The translations under genes were made by a program, and so were the position numbers. The notes under the pieces are model-generated. The model worked only from the letters and a program-made list of their open reading frames with translations. It had not been told where the DNA came from and ran no database searches. Source: CAMASH01 sp041746635 (GTDB taxonomy: Bacteria > Verrucomicrobiota > Verrucomicrobiia > Chthoniobacterales > Terrimicrobiaceae). Taken from it: 64,000 nt of DNA. Where the stretch lies: positions 54,912 through 118,911 of the forward strand of contig JBGTGQ010000044.1 in assembly GCA_041746635.1 (NCBI GenBank), written 5' to 3'. This document shows, piece by piece, positions 19,301 through 25,911 of this stretch. Every line of letters begins with the position of its first letter. Position 1 is the stretch's first letter.

Positions 19301-19346
19301 GCTCGCCTCGCTCCAGTCCTCCCCCGCCTTGCCCAACGAGGGGTGA
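13353..19346 (+). CDS. Giant exported tetratricopeptide-repeat protein
   Basis: A 1997-residue protein, among the largest genes possible at this density. A signal peptide is clear (MKERLLALAFCLIPAGTMLALDA, cleavage near LAL-DA). Almost all the rest consists of Ala- and Leu-rich helix pairs of about 34 residues fitting the TPR pattern W-x2-LG-x2-Y/A-x8-A-x3-F-x2-A-x4-P; clear units include DAAAALYDRVLGLRPQDEDA, DWNEAAQLLKRLMASAQSPD and QLLLRLGELFLRAGEDSKSR. No enzymatic domain or C-terminal anchor is apparent. It would lie in the periplasm or outside, as a very long solenoid scaffold. Codon use is like its neighbours, so it does not look recently acquired. A small exported protein gene begins 19 bp downstream and is a likely partner. 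Function unknown. Confidence 0.8.
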   Translation: MKERLLALAFCLIPAGTMLALDAESQRLADRYRSILEANAAQQTAFDRLWEIHAKAGETQALVAYARQQAGKSPVLSARILRRAGKSEDAEKILGPAAGTGNVAAIEMLAEWLEEKGDFPAAAAVLEGAAVTRKNPQLLLRLGELFLRAGEDSKSRAAWEEAVALAPDDLVLRRKLVAASVQAGDNAGAVVHLRIIAEKGSPAERFTASEEISVLLEEDGKLSDAIAVQESLLTLMGSGHWKLAAARQRLFFLHQQAGTLGALEKKWHDEAEARPRDPEPVLRLAELAKFQADDAQRLLWLRRAADLLPKDAGLARDAAALEISAGHYDAAAALYDRVLGLRPQDEDAIFQRAEVSALSGQESDAEKRIADYLATRTGDENAATRAAEFYRRLRLPAPLERGLIERFSAAQADESAATELARFYLEQHRDKDAAAALERFDISRLEPKDAAAVAFRFSQLWWESKMNVEALVWARQALEKDAARPEYAVHLADLLTAQDEPAAARAVLEKACAAAAPALPREDLERRLFVAVQSGEQKSDGLLPGVGAAVPKMIAILRQQAEAGTDESAWLRLARWQRWNNDAKGAVATLREGFSGKADSLPIRDALASALAESGDTAAAIEELGKLAEAQPDQAVDYQRRSGRLQLDSGQIEAGLVTFEALWQRRPKDWQAAADLALAEQMAGNWFLALETWRQAHALAPVGSRRSLHAPILNAASRLQLYDQGLDFLEEACAAERAVDGQSELLREAATFAVQNRVTADWRARLERRSRAAPGEVVWKTGLVLLLEEEGRGDEARKVLVESRQSAGPSDADLQALLAAAEKAGDWNEAAQLLKRLMASAQSPDAALMMRHAESLERAGQVEEATQVWTALVARQARNPAVLIAAADFFERSGDESRMEASRRAATRLGGCPPQVHLGLGTLALERGDRLQALADFEAVLYNTRSDPASARDCLPLPARIFEWKENPSASVGFLPGGMRTHVRPPATWRKADESDTEGCRLLAIQQAGQLLANSPEKPPWLAGFSLPLERIWAAYYSGEKQVAFAEMKRLVDAENSAPALEQAFASTAMEDGQGVALAQWASANAEKSVGRWDNVLAALARMLDAGWRPSGDEAATLFAPAPALKRWQAAQAFATRNLHRIACLLGESVPAELSSSQALSAWMELSKWHLALRDPDGTIARLDQAIAAAPPAVSFAHLLFGAIRARWLLTPPDERAAFEEKLSAHWQAVKHPGGERASRALFFALKGNHDAAAKEMAALFAGLGVTEEESWSELVQQGGVQLEEWDLHRLARELYRQDLARDPALLAMRGENFRRSTESQFIFNQLAAAGPYNTRYLLNEWQARGATDEELLQAVNRLQQSGRWKTATEVFTKLCGRDPRNEAVGAAIITLSSVPSLRKPAMDYLERLLAGDHTLLGRPLIQNAAVRLAGLWEEEGKPERSLALFERLESERALVGPRVQILCRMGKFRQAVELLEKHATGSPPADGKISLPLAELYAGLGREREARAVLEKETGNPSVGHLAVAKLRELDGSPSAEPPAPDREKWEKLLREWDRTPLTLEERFRAGRNFLAGQKKVPEDLRKAELARLKKIAVRNPTLLPDYFLLRMELARSTGTVSDLEKELLAEWNGGRGSYLASEILIQLFLEQKRYEDLGRLLDDYLADCHFNERAWDQIGQSLLSADQPARAARVFSELTARAPGDSSRALFLAGALWKSGRQAEAEETLAPLRRMAALDPQKQLDLAQFALSVDNPAAAQVHLADVAERLRGNARAAGLWEAAAAQFVKAQRWTEARAALLRAGENNPLARLVKTVTDYYEGAGLLKELDPEANEFCLPPRPFRELRLDVAGRLIAAGLADRAWLWLEKDPAILAEARGRDLLQSLEKIDRKRAGRIWEIAAQNPSWDVRLAAAQFYLRRAQDSPESAWKDLARAHELHPGSFAIASAYVTELLRLQKPAAARQALQEVISAYALPADRRAAREKLASLQSSPALPNEG

Positions 19347-19365
19347 ATAGTGTAATGGTCTGACC

Positions 19366-19968
19366 ATGCGAAGTTTCGCGCCCATTTTTATTTGGCTGGC
19401 CGTCTGCGCCGTCGGCCTGGCCCAGAAAAAAGAGGAGTCCATGAACATGATCGAGCGGATGGATGCAGGCAGAAATCGCGCCATGGCCGCCCTGAACTCC
19501 GCCAACACGGGCAAGAAGGGCAAGAAGGCCAAAAGCGATCCCCTGCTGGAGAGTCGCTTCAACAACAAGACCTTCCAAAGCGGCGGTGATTCCCTGGGCA
19601 AAAAGGCCAATGGCGTGTCGCCTTTTCTTTACGATCAGAAATTCACAGCGCAAAAATTCGACGCGGGCCGCTCGTTCTTCGGCATCAAAAACCCCTGGTT
19701 CGGCAACAAGGTGTACCGTTCCGGCGAGGCCGACTTGTGGTCGAAAACGCTGATTGCCAACTCGGACAAAAAATTCCGCACCGGGGAGGCCGAGACAAAA
19801 AAAGCCTTCGACGCGGAAAAAATGGCCGCCACGGTGGAGGAACCCGCGCAAACCAAGGCCTTTATCGCCCAAGCCGCCGCCCCGGGTTATGTAAGCCAAA
19901 TCTCGGACAAGATCACCAAGGACATGACCATCGAGGAAGTCCGCGAACTTCTGAACAAAAACCGCTAG
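19366..19968 (+). CDS. Small exported protein of unknown function
   Basis: A 200-residue product. Residues 1-19 look like a signal peptide (MRSFAPIFIWLAVCAVGLAQ). The mature part is Lys-rich and contains repeated F-x3-F or K-F-x-x-G units: FNNKTFQSGG, FTAQKFDAGRSFFG, NKVYRSGEADLW, KKFRTGEAETKKAF. The C-terminus ends in a helical segment, DMTIEEVRELLNKNR. No family recognised. It follows the giant TPR gene by 19 bp and precedes tyrS by 19 bp on the same strand. The repeated aromatic-Gly units could pack as a small beta structure or bind the wall; this is a guess. Co-transcription with the TPR gene is the main clue. Confidence 0.65.
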   Translation: MRSFAPIFIWLAVCAVGLAQKKEESMNMIERMDAGRNRAMAALNSANTGKKGKKAKSDPLLESRFNNKTFQSGGDSLGKKANGVSPFLYDQKFTAQKFDAGRSFFGIKNPWFGNKVYRSGEADLWSKTLIANSDKKFRTGEAETKKAFDAEKMAATVEEPAQTKAFIAQAAAPGYVSQISDKITKDMTIEEVRELLNKNR

Positions 19969-19987
19969 AGCCCCCGGAACCATCGCG

Positions 19988-21160
19988 ATGACAGATGCCA
20001 ACGATGCCGCCTTGCTGTGCCAGGGCTGCAAAAAAGTTTTCAGTGAACAGGAACTGCGGGCCAAGCTCGCCCTCGGCCGGCCTCTCCGCGTCAAACTCGG
20101 CGTGGATCCCACCGCACCCGACATCCATCTCGGCCATAGCGTCAGCCTGAGCAAACTCCGCCAATTTCAGGACCTCGGCCATGAGGCCATTTTGATCATC
20201 GGGGACTTCACCGCCATGATCGGCGACCCGAGCGGGCGCTCCGTCACCCGGCCGCAACTCACCCACGAGCAAGTCCTCTCCAACGCCAAAAGCTACCAGG
20301 AACAAGCCTTCAAAATCCTCAGCCGCGAACGCGCCCGCATTGTTTTCAACGGCGAGTGGTTCGAGGCCATGAGCTTCGAGGAAGTGATCAAGCTCAACAG
20401 CCGCGTGACCCTCCAGCAAATGCTGGTGCGCGAGGATTTTCGCGAGCGTCTGGATAAAGGCCAGCCCATCCGCGCCCACGAAATCCAATACCCCATCATG
20501 CAGGGTTGGGATTCCGTCATGATCAAGTCCGACGTCGAACTCGGCGGCACCGACCAGCTTTTTAATATCATGGTCGGCCGTGACCTCCAGCGCGACGAAG
20601 GCCAGCCCCAGCAGGTCTGCATGGTCATGCCGATTCTCGAGGGTCTCGACGGCAAACAAAAGATGAGCAAGAGCCTCGGCAACTACGTCGCGCTCAACGA
20701 AAGCCCCGGCGACATGTTTGGCAAGCTCATGAGTATCAGCGACGAATTGATGCCGCGTTATTACGAGATCCTTCTCCGGGAAAAATCTTCCCCGGACCAG
20801 CATCCGATGGAGGCCAAGAAAAGCCTGGCGCAGCGCATCACGGCGCGTTTCCACAGCGACTCAGCGGCAGCGGAGGCTCGGGCGGAATTCGAATCCCGAT
20901 TCAGCAAAAAGGACCTCGCCAGCGCCGACCTGCCCGCCTTCGTTCCCGGTGGTGCGGCGTGGGATATTGTCAGCCTGCTGGTCGAGGCCTACGCGCAGTG
21001 CTTCCAGATCACCAAATCCCGCAGCGACGCGCGCCGTCTGGTCGAGGGCGGCGGCGTGCAATGGCGCGGGGAAAAAGTGGCCGACCCCAAGGCGATTCTT
21101 TCGCCGGTAGTGCCCGGCGTGCTCAAACTGGACAAGACCCGCGCGGTGCGGATCGCGTAA
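19988..21160 (+). CDS. tyrS: Tyrosyl-tRNA synthetase
   Basis: Charges tRNA-Tyr. The class I signatures are present: the HIGH-type motif DIHLGHSVSLSKLRQFQ near residue 42, and KQKMSKSLGNYVAL near residues 222-235. The 390-residue length and the AMIGDPSGRSVTRP segment place it in the TyrRS subgroup sometimes called TyrRS-2/TyrZ. The last ~60 residues form an S4-type RNA-binding domain (ITKSRSDARRLVEGGGVQWRG). Start ATG at 19988, 19 bp after the upstream gene. I looked for a T-box leader but there is no room for one. An unrelated larE gene follows after 78 bp. Confidence 0.95.
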   Translation: MTDANDAALLCQGCKKVFSEQELRAKLALGRPLRVKLGVDPTAPDIHLGHSVSLSKLRQFQDLGHEAILIIGDFTAMIGDPSGRSVTRPQLTHEQVLSNAKSYQEQAFKILSRERARIVFNGEWFEAMSFEEVIKLNSRVTLQQMLVREDFRERLDKGQPIRAHEIQYPIMQGWDSVMIKSDVELGGTDQLFNIMVGRDLQRDEGQPQQVCMVMPILEGLDGKQKMSKSLGNYVALNESPGDMFGKLMSISDELMPRYYEILLREKSSPDQHPMEAKKSLAQRITARFHSDSAAAEARAEFESRFSKKDLASADLPAFVPGGAAWDIVSLLVEAYAQCFQITKSRSDARRLVEGGGVQWRGEKVADPKAILSPVVPGVLKLDKTRAVRIA

Positions 21161-21238
21161 GATTTCCTGCTCGCGAGAGTGCGACTCGCCCCGCATTTGC
21201 ACTTCGGGTTCGGGGCGGTGTAGGGTGCCGGCAAATCG

Positions 21239-22024
21239 ATGACGGAAAAAATCACCAGGCTGGAAGAAATCCTTCGCGAGCATGCGCCCCTCTTGGTGGC
21301 GTATTCCGGCGGGGTGGACAGCGCATGTCTGCTGGCGGCGGCGCATCGGGAGCTTGGGGATAAGGTGATCGGCGTGATTGCGGATAGTCCGAGTCTGCCG
21401 CGGCGGGCATTGCAGGAGGCGCTCGATGTGGCGGCGGGTTTCGGGGCCACAGTCGAAGTGGTGGCGACGCAAGAATTCGAGGATGATCGCTATCTCGTGA
21501 ATCCGCCGAACCGGTGCTATTTTTGCAAGGCGGAGTTGTTCACGCGGATGGACGAGATCGCGCGCGACCGCGGATTCGCCGCCATTGCTTATGGGGAAAA
21601 TGCCGACGATCCAGCGCATTTGCGGCCCGGTTCACAGGCGGCGGCGGAGTTTGCGGTTCTGGCTCCCTTGAAACAGGCGGGACTGACCAAGGCGGACGTG
21701 CGGGAACTTTCCCGCGCGTGGGGCCTGCCCACCGCGGAGGCTCCGGCGCAGCCGTGTCTTTCCTCGCGCATTCCACACGGCACCCCGGTGACGCGCGAAG
21801 CGATTGCGCTGGTGGAGCGGGGGGAGGAATTCGTGCGCTCGCTGGGGTTTCGGGTTTTTCGCGTGCGCTATCTTGAAGGCGAGGCGGCGGGGGCGCGGGT
21901 CCAGATCGCGCCGGACGAAATGGTGGCCTTGGAAGGGCGGCGCGAGATGCTGGATGAAGGATTGCGCCGGACGGGTTTTGGTTTCGTGGAGATTGACCCG
22001 CTGGGGTATCGCGGCGCGGTTTAA
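21239..22024 (+). CDS. larE: LarE-type sulfur transferase (nickel-pincer cofactor synthesis)
   Basis: A 261-residue PP-loop ATPase of the LarE family, which converts the dicarboxylated pyridinium mononucleotide into its bisthiocarboxylate form for the nickel-pincer nucleotide of lactate racemase and related enzymes. Seen: the PP-loop SGGVDS at residues 23-28, NRCYFCKAELF with Cys93 and Cys96, and QPCLSSRIPHG with Cys173, the position of the sacrificial Cys in the Lactobacillus enzyme. Three cysteines instead of one match the [4Fe-4S]-binding subtype known from Thermotoga, which uses external sulfide. larB, larC and larA are not in the window. Start at the ATG at 21239 with good family agreement. 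Confidence 0.88.
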   Translation: MTEKITRLEEILREHAPLLVAYSGGVDSACLLAAAHRELGDKVIGVIADSPSLPRRALQEALDVAAGFGATVEVVATQEFEDDRYLVNPPNRCYFCKAELFTRMDEIARDRGFAAIAYGENADDPAHLRPGSQAAAEFAVLAPLKQAGLTKADVRELSRAWGLPTAEAPAQPCLSSRIPHGTPVTREAIALVERGEEFVRSLGFRVFRVRYLEGEAAGARVQIAPDEMVALEGRREMLDEGLRRTGFGFVEIDPLGYRGAV

Positions 22025-22068
22025 AAATCCTTCATGCCTCCGGGTTTTCCTGATGGAAGGATGACGGC

Positions 22069-22260
22069 ATGAGCGAGGTGCCAAAGGCCTTTCGGGCGCG
22101 CATTGCCGGCCATAACCGCCATTGCTGGCTGGCGACGGCGCTGAGCTTGCTGGGGACCGTTCTGGCGTGGAAGTTTCTCGGCGCGATCTTCACTGGAGCG
22201 GTGCTGCTCTTTGAGGCCATCCGCACGGGCGATACGAATATTCTCAGGCCGCCGCGGTGG
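22069..22260 (+). pseudogene. Truncated gene for a small membrane protein (5' part only)
   Basis: An ATG 44 bp after larE begins a credible N-terminus: MSEVPKAFRARIAGHNRHC followed by a hydrophobic stretch of some 30 residues (WLATALSLLGTVLAWKFL and GAIFTGAVLLFEAIR). At about 22245-22260 the sequence passes abruptly into the opposite strand of another truncated gene, and the frame then runs on through the shadow of ccsA. I therefore read it as the 5' remnant of a gene whose 3' part has been lost. No family recognised. Low confidence because only about 60 codons remain. Confidence 0.4.
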
Positions 22261-22359
22261 AAGCAACACGTGTTTTCCCGCATCGGTCAGCGACCGGGCG
22301 GAGCTCATTCCCGCGAGCCCGGCGCCGATAATGCAAACCTCGACGGCAGAATTTTCCAT
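22261..22359 (-). pseudogene. Truncated flavoprotein gene (FAD-binding N-terminus only)
   Basis: Nine bp after the ccsA stop on the same strand, with a good Shine-Dalgarno sequence (AGGGA), an ATG starts MENSAVEVCIIGAGLAGMSS and goes on to ARSLTDAGKHVLL. This is a complete beta-alpha-beta dinucleotide-binding motif (GAGLAG) of the amine oxidase/NAD(P)H-dependent flavoprotein type. After about 33 codons all similarity stops, and the frame enters the antisense of the neighbouring truncated gene. The remainder (normally 300 or more residues) is absent. It is a 5' remnant, or the result of an assembly join. Confidence 0.6.
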
Positions 22360-22368
22360 TCGGTCCCT

Positions 22369-23973
22369 CTACGAGACAAGCTGCGGTTGGGATGTTGGTG
22401 GCGGGGTTTTCTCCTCAGACCTGCGGTTGCGGGCAACAGCCAGGATCACGAAAGCGATTTCCACCACGACGAATACCAACGCCCAGCCGAAGCCGCCGGT
22501 GCCGAAACCGTAACTGTGCAAGCCGACGCCAAGGACAAAATTCACCCCATACCACGCCATCAGCACGCCGAGAAATGCCAGTACGGAACCGACCGCCATG
22601 CCGAACCCGCTCCATTTTCCGGCAATGCGTCCGTGGAGCACGATCAGGTAGCCGAGCAGGGTGATGAGCGCCCAGGTCTCCTTCGGATCCCAATCCCAAA
22701 AACGCCCCCACGAGTAGTTCGCCCATACGCCCCCGAGGATCGTGCCGGCGGCCAGCAAGAGCACGCCGACCTGGAGGGTGCGATAGAGGTTGGTGTAAAG
22801 GGCTGGCTCGGGTTTGCGGCCGCGGATCACCTTGCTTAGCGCGATATGGCCGATGCCAAGGGCGAGGGCGAAGGCCGCGTAGCTCAGGGTGATCGAGGTC
22901 ACGTGGGTCGAGAGCCAGAAATTATCCCGCAACACGGGCACGAGCGGGGTGATGGCGGCACTCAGTGCCACCGGCTGCGTGTCGGCCAGAATGAGCGAGA
23001 CCACCGCCACAGGCAGCGCGCCGAGCAGGAACACCCGGCTGCGATAAATTGCTTCAAAGATGAGCGCGAAGAGAATTGTGCCGAAGGCCACCCAGATCAC
23101 CGATTCATACATGTTCGTCACCGGGGCGCGCCCCGAGATGAGGGTGCGGGCCACAAACCCGGCCACTTGCAAGGCAAAACCCGCGCCCGCAAAGACCCAC
23201 GCCAGCGCATAGCCCGCTCGTGAACCCAGCACCAACAACGCGCCGCCCGCCGCTACATAACAAATCCAGGCCCAGCGAAACGGATGGGCTTTTTGATAAA
23301 GTGTCTCCAGTTGGATTCGCCAGGCCGGCGGCTGGAACTGCGGCTGGATGCCCGCCATCGCCGTGCGAAAAGCGCCAGCCGCCTGGGCGAATGCTTCTTG
23401 ATCACCCGCGATAAACGGAGTCCGTAAGGACGAGATCACCACCGGCGGCAGCACGGCCCAGGGTCCGTCCGCCGCCTCCGGATTGGCCACAAAGCGGAAG
23501 GCCGAGCCCTTGACCAGCGATTCAAATTCCGCCATGCGCAGGCCCACTTCCGCCGCCTCCTTGGGCAGGCCGCTCAGCCTTTGATTGCCCGGCCGCGCCC
23601 GCCGCGCCTGGGCTTCGCCCAACAGCTTGAGTAACTTTTCGTTCTGGGCGAGTTCAGCGTAGGAAAACAGCTTGCGCGTCAGCTCCAGCCCGATCGTCTC
23701 CTTCAGCAGCTTATGATTCACCAGAATGACCGGCTGGGTTTCCCAGCCCTCGGGATCAAGCCAAAACGTCGTCACGACTTCCATGGCGTCCATTTTTTTC
23801 TCGCCGACCGCAATGGCGGTCTTGCCGGACAGGGCGAGCAACGATTCCTGGGCGAAGACGAGGTAGGGCTTTTTGCGTCCACCCTCCTGAATGGGCACTT
23901 CTTCCAGCGTGGAGAGGTCAAGTGCGCAAACAGCCTGCGCGGAGAGGACAAGGAAAAAAAAGATGCGGGTCAT
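22369..23973 (-). CDS. ccsA: CcsA/ResC-type cytochrome c biogenesis protein
   Basis: A 534-residue membrane protein of system II cytochrome c maturation, which with CcsB/ResB carries haem across the membrane and attaches it to apocytochrome c. The Trp-rich haem-handling motif WGRFWDWDPKETWALITLL is present near residue 440, with conserved His in STHVTSITLSYA and in IVLHGRIAGK as external haem ligands. The N-terminal ~230 residues form a signal sequence plus a periplasmic domain (VPIQEGGRKKPYLVFAQESL), as in fused or extended bacterial CcsA proteins. The open frame extends 55 codons further upstream, but MTRIFFFLVLSAQAVCA at 23973 is a natural signal peptide, so I use that start. It is divergent from the LysM gene with 92 bp between. 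Confidence 0.9.
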   Translation of the reverse strand: MTRIFFFLVLSAQAVCALDLSTLEEVPIQEGGRKKPYLVFAQESLLALSGKTAIAVGEKKMDAMEVVTTFWLDPEGWETQPVILVNHKLLKETIGLELTRKLFSYAELAQNEKLLKLLGEAQARRARPGNQRLSGLPKEAAEVGLRMAEFESLVKGSAFRFVANPEAADGPWAVLPPVVISSLRTPFIAGDQEAFAQAAGAFRTAMAGIQPQFQPPAWRIQLETLYQKAHPFRWAWICYVAAGGALLVLGSRAGYALAWVFAGAGFALQVAGFVARTLISGRAPVTNMYESVIWVAFGTILFALIFEAIYRSRVFLLGALPVAVVSLILADTQPVALSAAITPLVPVLRDNFWLSTHVTSITLSYAAFALALGIGHIALSKVIRGRKPEPALYTNLYRTLQVGVLLLAAGTILGGVWANYSWGRFWDWDPKETWALITLLGYLIVLHGRIAGKWSGFGMAVGSVLAFLGVLMAWYGVNFVLGVGLHSYGFGTGGFGWALVFVVVEIAFVILAVARNRRSEEKTPPPTSQPQLVS

Positions 23974-24065
23974 CGGCGCAGATAAGGTTGTCTCAATGCC
24001 CCGCCTCTGCAAGTCGGAAGGTTTCCCCGTTGCGCGGGCAAGATGACGGGGGTATTTAATCACCG

Positions 24066-25652
24066 ATGTTTTTTGCCGTCCCGCGCGTTTTCTTGATGAC
24101 CGGCCTCGCCTGTGCGGCGATTTTTTCTGCTTTCGCACAGATGCCGCCCCCGACGCTTCCGGCCACCGCGCGAGTCGAACCGGGATTGGAAAAAGCGGTG
24201 AAATGGAAGTGGCAGGCCGTTCCCTCCCATCCGAAAGACTGGGGGCTCGAACTCCCGGACCTGCCCCGTCCGATACCCTCCGCCGGTCCTTCGCCGACTC
24301 TTCTGACGGGAAGCGGTGCCGACTCCTACGAAGTGCGGCGGGGCGACGCCCTCATCCTCATCGCCAAAAAATTCGGGATCACGGTCGCGCAGTTGAAAGC
24401 CTTCAACGGCCTCACCAAGGACACCATCCTCATCGGGCAGATTTTGAAAATCCCGACGCCCGCCGAAGCCGCCGCGCTGTTGCCGCCGCCTCCCGCGAAG
24501 GTGGGTCTGCCCGCCGCCAAGCCGGATCAGGACACCCAGTCGGACAATGTCCTGCTCCAGGTTTTCCTCGACCGCCAGCAATTTTCCACCGGTTCGATCA
24601 ACGGGGTGGCGGGGCCGATGTTCCAGAGAGTCCTGCAGCTTTATCAAAGCGCTCACGAGGATTTGAAAGACCCGCAGATGCTCCTGGCCAAGGCGAAGGC
24701 GGTCGTGGGCGACCCCTTTACCACTTACACACTGAAGCCGGAGGATTTCCGGTTCATTGCCCCGCCCAAGGTGGAAAAGGTCCTGCCTCTCGAGCCCAGC
24801 GCTGCCAGGACAAAGACCAAGACAAAAGCAAAACCGGCCCCCGCCGCCACGCCGCCCCCGACTTTTGAGGAACTCTCCGCCGCCCCCATGCTCGCTTACC
24901 GCACACCGTGGGAATTCGTGGCGGAACGCTTTCATTGCGACGAAACCTTTTTGCGCAGCTTGAACGAGAAGGTCAAAATCGCCCCGCTGGCGGGCACCGA
25001 GTTCGTCGTTCCCAATGTGATTCCCTTTGAAATTGAAAGGCCGCTGGAAGACCCCATCCAGCCAGAGCCGAATCCGCAGGCTCCGGTGACGGCCGCCGTG
25101 TTGGACCTCTCCCTTATCGTGATCTCCCGCGGCGACGTGCCGGTGGCCGCGATGCCCATGGCAGTGGCCCGGCCCGGGCTGCGAGGCAAGGATTCGTGGA
25201 CGATTTTCGATGCGATCCCGCATCCGCGCCTGGTCACCCGGCAGGAGCTCACCACCCCGGAGCGTCCCTCCAGCGGCTTATTCATGGGAGCTTATCCGTC
25301 TCCCACCCCGACTCCGGTGAAGCCCGAATTAATGCCGGAGACATATCTCGCGGCCGGCCCAAACAATCCCGCCGGTATCCTCTGGCTCAAACTGGCCAAG
25401 GCCGACAGTACCGAACCGCCGCCCTACGGCCTGCACGGCACCAGCATCCCTGACCAAATGACAACCGACCAGAGCATCGGCTGGCTGCGCATGACAAATT
25501 GGGACATCGTGCGCGCCGCGCGCCTCCTGCCCGCCGGCACGCCTCTGCTCTGGAACAGCGCGGCCACCAATGCGCCCGCTCCCGCGCCGGTCTCCGCCCC
25601 GGTTCCGACCGCGCCCCCCATCGCCCGGCCTCCGCCCTTGGTTATTCCGTGA
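24066..25652 (+). CDS. Exported LysM protein with degenerate L,D-transpeptidase (YkuD) domain
   Basis: A 528-residue exported protein. Signal peptide: residues 1-24 (ends FSAFAQ). A LysM domain (about residues 86-131: SYEVRRGDALILIAKKFGI then ILIGQILKIP) should bind peptidoglycan. Next come a putative peptidoglycan-binding-like region (VFLDRQQFSTGSINGVAGP, as in Verrucomicrobial L,D-transpeptidases), a Lys/Pro-rich linker and a second LysM-like unit. The C-terminal part (~427-500) aligns with YkuD: YGLHGTSIPDQ with His457, then QSIGWLRMTNWD, where the catalytic S-x-G-C-x-R Cys is Trp473 (codon TGG). The protein should thus bind wall but not catalyse transpeptidation. A Pro/Ala-rich tail ends it. 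Divergent from ccsA. Confidence 0.8.
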   Translation: MFFAVPRVFLMTGLACAAIFSAFAQMPPPTLPATARVEPGLEKAVKWKWQAVPSHPKDWGLELPDLPRPIPSAGPSPTLLTGSGADSYEVRRGDALILIAKKFGITVAQLKAFNGLTKDTILIGQILKIPTPAEAAALLPPPPAKVGLPAAKPDQDTQSDNVLLQVFLDRQQFSTGSINGVAGPMFQRVLQLYQSAHEDLKDPQMLLAKAKAVVGDPFTTYTLKPEDFRFIAPPKVEKVLPLEPSAARTKTKTKAKPAPAATPPPTFEELSAAPMLAYRTPWEFVAERFHCDETFLRSLNEKVKIAPLAGTEFVVPNVIPFEIERPLEDPIQPEPNPQAPVTAAVLDLSLIVISRGDVPVAAMPMAVARPGLRGKDSWTIFDAIPHPRLVTRQELTTPERPSSGLFMGAYPSPTPTPVKPELMPETYLAAGPNNPAGILWLKLAKADSTEPPPYGLHGTSIPDQMTTDQSIGWLRMTNWDIVRAARLLPAGTPLLWNSAATNAPAPAPVSAPVPTAPPIARPPPLVIP

Positions 25653-25720
25653 TGGGTCCGGGCAAATTGGTCTCCCCATTCCCTCTTGCACTGGAGCCGG
25701 GCTGTGATAGGACTTCAACT

Positions 25721-25801
25721 ATGTCGTTCATCGCGAGCAACACCCGGCTTCTCGCTCCTCGACTCGGGTTGCTCCCGAGCCGACTCCTCCTCCTTTCCTA
25801 A
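25721..25801 (+). CDS. Putative leucine-rich leader peptide of leuA
   Basis: An ATG-to-TAA reading frame of 26 codons that ends 110 bp before leuA. Nine of 26 residues are Leu, with four consecutive Leu codons (CTC CTC CTC CTT, 25784-25795) just before a final Ser and the stop. Leader peptides rich in the regulatory amino acid are the sensor of transcription attenuation in leu, his, trp and ilv operons. Position, Leu content and the hairpin after the stop all fit such a role. There is no strong Shine-Dalgarno sequence; a possible promoter (TTGCAC at 25686-25691 and TAGGAC at 25708-25713, 16-bp spacer) would start the transcript about at the ATG. Confidence 0.6.
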   Translation: MSFIASNTRLLAPRLGLLPSRLLLLS

Positions 25802-25802
25802 C

Positions 25803-25830
25803 ACAGGGGAGAAACCCTGTTTTCTCTCCT
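25803..25830 (+). terminator. Candidate attenuator hairpin in the leuA leader
   Basis: ACAGGG (25803-25808) pairs with CCCTGT (25815-25820) around the loop GAGAAA, followed by TTTTCTCTCCTT. Competing pairings exist: GGGTT (25766-25770) with AACCC (25813-25817), and CTCCTC (25784-25789) with GGGGAG (25806-25811). A second hairpin, CTCGGG/CCCGAG (25763-25768 with 25774-25779), lies within the leader ORF. The stem is short and very near the leader stop, so the exact mechanism is uncertain. Confidence 0.45.
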
Positions 25831-25911
25831 TGGTTCAGGCTGCGTTCCCGGCGGGCGCGGCATGTGCCGCGACCCTTTCCGAATCCTCCGCCGGACAACT
25901 CACTAAATCCC

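Noticed and set aside
22261..22839. The rest of the 256-codon plus-strand frame after 22260
   Set aside because: It runs through the antisense of the flavoprotein remnant and ccsA; only the first ~60 codons look real.
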